Assembly (NCBI GenBank): GCA_001632425.1
Contig: KV425604.1
Span: 129,993-193,992 of the forward strand
Direction: 5' to 3'
Length of the DNA stretch: 64,000 nucleotides
Source of the DNA: Neolentinus lepideus HHB14362 ss-1
Taxonomy: Eukaryota; Basidiomycota; Agaricomycetes; Gloeophyllales; Gloeophyllaceae
In this document: in pieces, positions 56,566 through 64,000 of the stretch
Position numbering within the stretch: position 1 is the stretch's first letter
How the letters are laid out: the number at the start of each line of letters is the position of its first letter
The notes under the pieces: generated by a model
What the model saw: the letters and a program-made list of their open reading frames with translations, nothing else
What the model was told of the DNA's origin: nothing
Databases searched by the model: none
Position numbers and translations under genes: made by a program

Positions 56566-59500
56566 ATGGATGCTTACACAACTTCCTTTCTCTACCCTCG
56601 CCGTTCGCGACACGTTCATTCCCCAGTAAACCCTTCTCTCGACTTCCCTTCATCTAACTCTTCTGCTGATGGATATTCGGCTGGGTTGCAAAATGGCGGT
56701 GGCATCCCCTTCCCTCCTCAGGACCCAGCCCAACTCGCAGCTTCTGCGTCAGAGTTTGAGGCACTTCAGAAGCTCCAGATGATAGTCACCACCATGCACG
56801 GCTGTCACCTCTCGTACGACTTGGCCAACAACGGGGCGGACTGGAATTTTTTGATTTCGGGAGCATATCAACAAGTTATGATGGCTCGTGGCCTTGTTTT
56901 GAAAGAGTGTCCTTCACAGGTGCGCCCATTGATATTTACTTGGTGCTGTGCTTGTCCTTGACGATAAGATACCTTTGTCCTAGACCCGTGCCAAAATAAA
57001 GGTGACACGTTCGGAGATTCTTGATGCGCCTGCTTCCAAAGCCCCGGCTCTGAAATCCGAGGTCAGGCAACGACTGGACGACATTGCCTCGCAGACACAT
57101 GGGCACATTGCTGTCGTCAATAGCCCTTTCTCTCTGTCGACGCGCACTCCACCAGATGGCATCAGCAATAGTTCTGGTTGGTCGGGGTTGGAGACTGAGC
57201 GTGTTTGCGAGCTGGTCGTCACAGGAATGGGTGACTCCGTTGACCTAACCCGAGCGAGACTGCTCGTCATGCTTGATGAGCTGGTGCGTCATCGGTGCTC
57301 TTATCTTATCTGAAAGGTAGCTGACCTTGCCTGGCAGAGTGGCTTGCATTCGGAAGCTATCGAGATTGACCACAAGCTGCATGCCATAATCGCTGGTCGC
57401 AAGCGCAGCGTCTTGCAGTCCATCCAAGAAGAGACTGCGACTAACATATATTTGCCTAATCCGCTCCAAGGACTTGTAGGCCCTGAGCAAGGGTATGGAA
57501 CTGCTTCTACTGCTCCTGCAGGCTCTCCTGCTAGGTATAATAGCCCTAATGTCATATGGATTACTGGAGAGTTCTTTGGCGTGCAGAGAGCTAGGGATAT
57601 GTTGCATCAAGTGTCTATGAACAAAGTGAGTGGCCAACCGTGTGCGGTTCTGAGGAAGTAGCGACTTAATCTTTGTTTCCTAGAGCAAGGCGATTCTGTC
57701 TCGCGACAGTGCTATCTTGCCCCGAAAACTGGATTGGATGTTGGTCGAGCGTGCGGACGATCTTAGAAGTATCATGCACGACAATGGCACCTTCATCCAG
57801 TTTCCACCGATCGGTACTTCCACCAGTGTGATTACTGTCTATGGAGACAACCGTGTCACCATCCAGAGGACCATTCGTTCCGTGATGCAACTCGTAAGTG
57901 CTGATTCCCATGCCCATTCGTTTTTTATTCTAAACACTACTTTTTTTTAGGCCTGTCAGCATTATGTAGCGTCGTTCTGGCTACTTCCATTACAGTTCAA
58001 TGTCTTGCTACCACCTCCGGCACTTAACACAACCCAGATAGCCGCTTTGCTTACGCAGATCTCGTGCGCTACTGGTGCTGAGGCGGTGTTTAAGAGTATG
58101 TGTTTCGAGATGCACGGTCTCGAGCATGAAGTCCGTGCGGCTGTAAATACGATAATGGAGCTGGACATAGTCAAAGTACGTCGCTTCCCCCTCGTCTTAT
58201 CATCGTATATGCAAATAACACGGTTTTCAGGCTTTCCACCATGAAATCCGCTTCCAGATTGAACTTGCAAACGAGCACCGCGAATTCATTAGTGGGAAGA
58301 AGAACGGAAAGATTAACAAGATAATGCAGACGAGCAATGTCAAAATCAAGTTCGAGACATTTAACGATCACAACTTCCTCATTGACGTCGCCGGAAATGA
58401 TGGATCTGTCCTTCAAGGTCTGACTCTTCTCCAAGAGGAGCTGCCGGCGGAGATCTCATTCCATGTACCCGAGTCCTACCACAAGCGCATCATCGGTGTA
58501 GGTGGTCGCAGCATTCAGAGGATTATGAAGAAATTTGGTGTCTATGTTAAGTTTTCTAATGCCGAGGAGTTCGCTGCGCTGGGAGGATACAATGACAACG
58601 AGGACAATGTTGTGGCGAGGACGCCTGCTAAGAACGCCATTAATCTTGAGAATCTCAAACAGGCTGTTATGGAATTGGTTAATCCAAAGGTACCGCTTCG
58701 CCGCTGAACTTTCCGTCCACTATACTAACCGTTGTACTTAGGACAAGGACTATATGAATGAGACCGTATCTATTCCTCGCCGATACCATCGTACGCTTCT
58801 TGGAGAGAAAGCTATCTTTATCCATGACATCGAGGCGAAGACTAACTCTCAAGTCCGTTTCCCTGACAAAGAGACGGCGTCTGACCTGGTAACGATCTTC
58901 GGACCAGAGAGCCAGGTACAGATAGCGGCTACCATGCTCTTAGTATGTCTACGTTTTTTTTTTGAATGCTCTGGAAACGTCTGAAACACTTCATCAGGAT
59001 CATGTTCCTTTCGAAGCAGACATGGCTGTACCCGCTCACCCTGATCTACCCATGATTTGTGCATCACAAGACTTCGGTGCGTTCGCGGAACGCATCAAGC
59101 GTGACTTCCAGGTCGTGGTGGTCCCCAACATCAAGACTCCTGGAGGAACTCCTGGTGATGTATCTGCGGAGTGCTCGTTTAAGTTCCGCTGCCAGCGCAG
59201 TAATGCCGACTTCCTGGTGACTGCAAGGGAGATGCTTGAACAGTTCTTGCTAAGCCACAATGTTCATGTCTATCCTTCTCCGACCTCGCATACGCACAAG
59301 AGAGGTGACTCGTTTGCGGAAGCCTTCCCTCACTTCGATAGCAAACTGTTGTCGACGGCTAGGGTCAAGACTCGACACGGTGAGTTGTTTGTTTCAGCGG
59401 CACATGTGACATAAGCTGATGCAGTATTACAGACTCCACAGATCTCTCTCGTCCTTCCGAGAGTCTTGTTGAAAGACGTCTGAGACTCGCTAACTCCTCG

Positions 59501-60098
59501 CCGGACGTGAAGGCCCTCTTCAATAATCATAGCAACCAGCCTGCGTACATCTATAACCTTGAAGAGCACGAAGAGAGCTATGATCAACATTCCAACTATA
59601 CTTCAACTCCGTCTAATGACTACTGGACCCCATTGCCGCCTATTGTAAGTGATATTCACCCGCGTTATAATAATACTCTTGGTAACATAACTATACTAGG
59701 GAACTGGTTACCACCATCGGTCGAGGCATTCTGAAGATGCGTTGAAGCGCGGTTCGGATTCCCTGTTGGAAGCGAAGCTGAAGGAACAGATTACGAAGCC
59801 TCGGTCATTGACGAACCGCGCTCAATCTCTTGATCTCACGTACTCCTTATCCCGCATCACCGAATCATCTCCTCGCTTACCTCCTCCCGAGTCTCCAACC
59901 AATTCTACTGGGGGCACAGGCGCTAATTCAAGCCCCACTTCTACTACGGCGCCTTCCTTCCCGAGTGTCTACGGCCCTCCAATGACTAGATCTGCTGTTG
60001 TTGGAGGCCCTTCACAGCCGCTCGCAGGTCCTAGTCATGGACTGGAACCAGACGGACTGGAAGAAGTAACGAGGGTCATTTCTAACCTGGGATTGTGA
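56566..60098 (+). CDS. Multi-KH-domain RNA-binding protein
   Basis: The start at 56566 gives MDAYTTSFLYPRRSRH. I estimate about 1,070 residues in roughly nine exons. Several KH-type segments are visible. One has HAIIAGRKRSVLQSIQ (GxxG loop GRKR). One has FISGKKNGKINKIM. One has KRIIGVGGRSIQRIMKKFG, the clearest, with loop GVGG. One has RTLLGEKAIFIHDIEAKT. The N-terminal region (LQMIVTTMHGCHLSYDLAN) and the region around ELVVTGMGDSVDLTRAR may be degenerate KH folds. The C-terminus is Ser/Pro-rich, ending LEEVTRVISNLGL. The layout recalls Bicaudal-C and vigilin-like KH proteins that bind mRNAs and control translation or localisation. The precise orthologue is unclear. Confidence 0.82.
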
Positions 60099-60484
60099 GC
60101 CGGAGTCGAGGTGGTGCGTCATCTTTACCTCTGTGGGCAAAAATTCTGTACAATGCTAGATGGACAGCTTGTCTCTGTGCTAAACATTGTATTACAACGG
60201 ACCTTATATTAGAACTCCTTCGATGTTGCCCCTGCTCCCCTCTCTAGTCTTATTATTTAGTCTCGCATTATCCCTCCATGAAATACGGTAGTCCGACATT
60301 CGTGCATTGTCATCTCGTCTGCATCTGTCCCTTCAATCTGTCTGGTTAATCATGTAATATAACAAATAAATTTCCTACACTAGCTGGCTGGCCATATCAT
60401 TATGCTTGTTCTTTACATGGTGACTCGCAGGCGTTGTCCGTGGCGTGATGTTAAAGAATGACGTGACATCTACAACGTTTCCCA
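60099..60484. other. Convergent 3' region
   Basis: 386 bp between stops. AATAAA occurs near 60365, about 265 nt after the KH gene stop, a possible polyadenylation signal. Confidence 0.4.
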
Positions 60485-62115
60485 TTAATTGACAATCCAA
60501 GGCACCTCATATAGTACAAAGTCGAAAAACTCCTGCTCCATCAGACTTTGGTACTCGCCCGCCACATCCTCGTTTCCACCGCCTTTCCCGTTCATAGTGC
60601 GTTTGTTGGAGCGAGGTGCTAAGTACGAGAATTGGCTGCTAAGTATTGTCAATATCTTCTTGACCTGCTTAGGGTCAGGCTAATAGTGATGACCAATTAG
60701 TGCCATCAGATTACTAACGAGACAGGCCGGTCAGTCACCTTGATTATAAGACCGGTGTAGTTTGCTGGTAAGCCATATCGAAGCACGCTCTCAACGAAGA
60801 GTCGCAATACTTTTAGGTGAACTAGTAGTTGGAATGATTCTGAGAAGTTGGTCCGTGACAGGCGTAGTAATTCGGTCTAGAACGGTTTCTACATTAAGGC
60901 CGTAATTTCGGGTGATGGTTTACTGTCATAGCTTACCCATAACTCCTTTTCCGTAGTGTCCGCTGTGTCAAGCTCTTCCCGTTGCTTCGCCAATGCGCCT
61001 TCCGAGTACTGGAAATCCCGAACGATGAATCTATTAAGATAAAAATAGGCTCAGCTGCATGTCATTTGTTAGGGGACCCGACGCACTTGTTCTCTCTGCA
61101 CTTCTGCACAAACTCATCGTGCACCTTGCGGAAGATGACCACGCCAAACAAGGAATATTCGGAATCGGCGGCGATTGGTCTGGGAAATTTAGCATCAATG
61201 AAGATGGGGAAGGACGAAAAGAGTTGTACTTACTGGGATGATCGAGGGACAACCATTGACGTCAATCTCTCGTATTTTGAGCTCCATTCCTTGACCTGCG
61301 TCCTGCCGCACGGTCAGTACACGTTCCAACAAGTAACTTAACTACTGACTGACTTGGGAACAGCGACCAAGAGCGTCTCCATGTATTCAGAGTCCAAGAT
61401 AAAGTCGTCTTTGGACACAACGTCTGCCAAAGACCGAACAGAAAGGTTCCCTCTTAGGGGGTTTAGTAAATAGGGGAGTCCTAGCAAGTATTATTTTGAC
61501 TGAACGTACGTCTTCTTCCGTTGCATTTGGGTTAAGGATCCCTTGGCTAGGTTGTAGCTGTTGAGCTTGGTCTTCATCACGTTGTCGATAGATGTCATTT
61601 CCTGCCAGACATGATTCATATATAATAATGGATTATCAGACATAACACGCTAACGCACTTTGTTCAGTACCTCCGCCATTTCTGGCAAGCCTCTCTGCAC
61701 GCCATACCGACCTTCATTCCATGACCAGTCATGAAGCAGATAGTCGTCTACAGCCGCCTCGTTCACGAGAACATGTTGAGACATTTTAGACGGATCGTTA
61801 TTGAGCAGGTTGCGAAGGGTATCCACGATCTTGGCTACCGTCTGGGTGAAGAATGCCTCTTGCTTCGGAAGGTCTTCGGAGAGGGATATCAATGAATCAA
61901 GAGTGCCTGTCTTGATAGGATTACTCAACCTCTGTGCAACACAGACGTACATGATAGTACCATACCTTGAATGACGGGATGGTTAACGATGTAATATTAT
62001 TCGGCGGAAGTGTCTTGGACTGCTTGACCAACTTGGTCGTGATCTCTTGCAACAAACCCTCCGACTCGCCGTCCTGAGGTACGGAGATTAACCAAGTACT
62101 TTGATCAGAGGGCAT
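60485..62115 (-). CDS. VMA5: V-type ATPase subunit C
   Basis: Subunit C links the V1 motor to the V0 membrane sector and is released on reversible disassembly. The start at 62115 gives [16 protein letters not shown]. Family segments in order are [70 protein letters not shown], and [18 protein letters not shown]. The final exons show [20 protein letters not shown] and [17 protein letters not shown]. Seven or more introns interrupt the gene. It shares a 203-bp divergent promoter with the sulfurtransferase gene. Confidence 0.93.
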
Positions 62116-62318
62116 TTCAGCAAGCAGCAAACAGTGTCGTGGTCGACGGTGGTAGAGTCGAAGGCTACGCCTGCGGTCCGTTCTCCTGCAGCAGAGTGAT
62201 GAGCGAATGGAGCCCACGTTTGGTAATTATCGGACCAATTTCTGAGGTCGACTTTTTCTGCGAATTTCGTCGTTTTAGGCAGCGCGGGGTAGTGTAACGC
62301 GTCTCTATATCACCATCC
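62116..62318. promoter_or_regulatory. Divergent promoter, VMA5 / sulfurtransferase
   Basis: 203 bp between the two start codons, with no obvious TATA box. Confidence 0.5.
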
Positions 62319-63589
62319 ATGACTATTCTGTTACGATCTTTAGGCGGAAGTTTATATAGACGGTCGTTATCTGCGGCATCGTCGCGAGCTATGTCTTCCG
62401 TTCCTCTGCTCGTGAAGCCGTCAGCGCTCGCCGAGCTTGCAAAGTCTGGCGTGGCGATTTTCGATGCAAGTTGGTACATGCCAAACTCCCCTCGCAAGGC
62501 CAAAGAGGAGTTCCTTCTAAAGCGCATTCCAAACGCCCAATTTCTGGACCTTGATGAAGTGGCTAGTCCCAGTGAGATAGGGCTGAAGCATATGATGCCT
62601 TCAGGTCGTCAGTTCGCCGATGCATGTGGTAGGCCTTTTTCTAGAGCCGGTGCTCTGAATCCTAATATTGTGTGCGTCAGAATACTGGGGCATTGAGCCT
62701 TCCACTCATGTCGTAATGTACACATTTCCGAACATATTTGCTATACAGCAGAAGTCACATTTCTCTATTTAGCTACGACGCGCAGGGTGTATTCTCATCT
62801 CCACGGGCCTTGTTCATGTTCAGAGCCTTCGGTCATGAGAAGTCGAGCATCCTAGATGGCGGCTTACCTCAATGGGAGGTTGAGGGATACCCCGTGGAGA
62901 CCGGTCCTCCCTTGACCGCCGTGCAAAAGACCAACTATCCAGAACCCAGTCTGGATGAGAATACCATCAGGAGTGATTATCTCCATCTCATTGATTGTCC
63001 TACCGAGCATTCTGAATCTACGGACTGCAGGCTACCAACAAATCGCACATAATGCAAGTCTGAATCCCACAGACCCCATTTCTGAGCTTGTTCTGGACGC
63101 CAGGCCGCGAGGCAGGTACGTCCCGGGAATGAAAGATATGTCATGCATAACGTACATTGGTTATGCACAGATGGGTAGGATCCGACCCAGAACCCCGACC
63201 CGGCCTTCCGTCGGGCCACATTCCTTACTCCTTCTCTCTACCCTTCAGCACATTCCTCCAGCCTAACAAAGTTCCAGGGTCCGATGCTACGTACTCCACG
63301 TTCTTACCACCGCGGATTCTCCAGGAGAAGCTGGTCAGCGCCGTCGGCTCTGACAATGTGGAGAAGATTCTGAAAGGCGAGAGATCGGTTGTGACCAGTT
63401 GCGGCAGTGGGATGACTGCTGGTATTCTGTGGCTTGGACTTAAGTTACTCGGTGCGTCTAAAATTGGCCTATACGACGAGGTATGAGTTTTTTGGTTAGG
63501 CTGTGCACTTAATCTTCTAACCTTCTTCCTAGTCTTGGACCGGTTACGCTTCACGCGAATCCAGTATCGTAGATACAGGTGAAAAGTGA
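62319..63589 (+). CDS. TUM1: Two-domain rhodanese: thiosulfate/3-mercaptopyruvate sulfurtransferase (Tum1-type)
   Basis: Transfers sulfur from 3-mercaptopyruvate or thiosulfate; the yeast relative Tum1 feeds sulfur into tRNA thiolation. The start at 62319 gives a basic leader (MTILLRSLGGSLYRRSLSAA). A second in-frame ATG (MSSVPLLVK) could make a cytosolic form. The inactive N-terminal domain has VAIFDASWYMPNSPRKAKEE, IPNAQFLDLDEV, and RALFMFRAFGHEKSSILDGG. The catalytic domain has ELVLDARPRGRY, SGHIPYSFSLPF and the active-site loop VVTSCGSGMTAG with the catalytic Cys. The end is SWTGYASRESSSIVDTGEK, the expected W-x-x-Y-a signature. About five introns. Confidence 0.92.
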
Positions 63590-64000
63590 TCATGACATCT
63601 CATAATAACATACAGGCCTATGTGTGGTGTTACTATAATACAGGGCAAAAACATAAAAATACACGTCCATGCAAAGCCTACAAATACAAGAAAAGCGATT
63701 ACCCTGCCAAGTTAGATGCCCACAGATATTCATAAAGTCCATATTACTTTTCAGAGTCCCATAACCCCTGCCGGGTTTTGCAGAAAATGTAAAGCATCGC
63801 AGTCCATCGAGGGCCCGGCAAACATCTCCCTCGGTCCTAATCTGATCTGTCCAGAATCGTCATGAGGCCTGCTATGCCGTGCGCATTTGCCAGTTGTACT
63901 GGCTTCTGCGCGTCTGGCCAACAAGATCGCCCTATTGTTGCTGAATATCGAATCTGGTAAGAAGGGCAACCGTTAGGACACGGTATATGTCAGCCGAGAT
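63590..64000. other. Right edge, 3' region; possible end of a minus-strand gene
   Basis: A minus-strand open frame (63751-63969) could be a last exon of a gene beyond the window, but it shows no recognisable domain. Otherwise AT-rich 3' sequence. Confidence 0.3.

Overview
The window is nuclear DNA of a filamentous basidiomycete, most likely an agaricomycete (order not determined; a polypore is only a guess). The reasons are dense intron-rich genes with 45-75 bp GT-AG introns, intergenic gaps of 0.2-0.7 kb, an agaricomycete-type F-box protein family, and orthologues of standard fungal housekeeping genes. I see no tRNA, rRNA, CRISPR array, intact transposon or viral gene. Exon models were built by eye. 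Where lengths are given as exact, the exon sums stay in frame; the other multi-intron genes are given as spans.

Layout. 1-1062(-): 5' part of an Osh3-like sterol/lipid-transfer protein. 1897-3813(+): 6-phosphogluconate dehydrogenase. 4051-6442(-) and 6565-7841(+): head-to-head ASNSD1-type amidotransferase/asparagine-synthetase-like protein and prohibitin 1. 8413-9891(+): three-RRM Pub1/TIA-1-like protein. 10324-11479(-): secreted Gly/Asn-rich repeat protein. 11901-12864(-) and 13093-14071(+): head-to-head Atg16 and Ypt7/Rab7. 14365-18357(-): large chromodomain protein, possibly Chp1-like. 18803-19989(-): decayed F-box gene, facing an intact F-box gene at 20343-21788(+). 22242-23063(+): 6-phosphogluconolactonase. 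23373-25490(-): PXA-domain protein. 25937-27318(+): single-pass membrane protein. 27805-29514(+): branched-chain aminotransferase. 30167-31385(+): trypsin-fold protease with a mitochondrial-type leader. 31386-33912: gene-poor, with two perfect inverted repeats.

33913-36727(+): RBM26/27-like RNA-binding protein. 36938-41526(-) and 41704-43375(+): head-to-head Mph1/FANCM helicase and a G-patch/C2H2 protein. 43629-46260(-): BET double-bromodomain protein. 46479-49106(-): WDR70. 49346-50030(+): small uncharacterised protein. 50497-51281(-) and 51655-52283(-): frataxin and a single-domain rhodanese. 52284-53945: decayed sequence with a triplicated motif. 53946-54638(+): Ctr copper transporter. 55085-55938(+): Bim1/X325-type copper-acquisition protein. 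56566-60098(+): multi-KH protein. 60485-62115(-) and 62319-63589(+): head-to-head V-ATPase subunit C and a Tum1-type sulfurtransferase.

How the genes fit together. Most are unrelated housekeeping genes, often in divergent pairs that share short promoters. The clearest functional grouping is the tandem Ctr transporter and Bim1-like GPI-anchored protein, which together look like a cell-surface copper-import module. Weaker groupings are Atg16 with Ypt7 (early and late autophagy), frataxin with a rhodanese (mitochondrial iron-sulfur metabolism), and two oxidative pentose-phosphate enzymes 18 kb apart.
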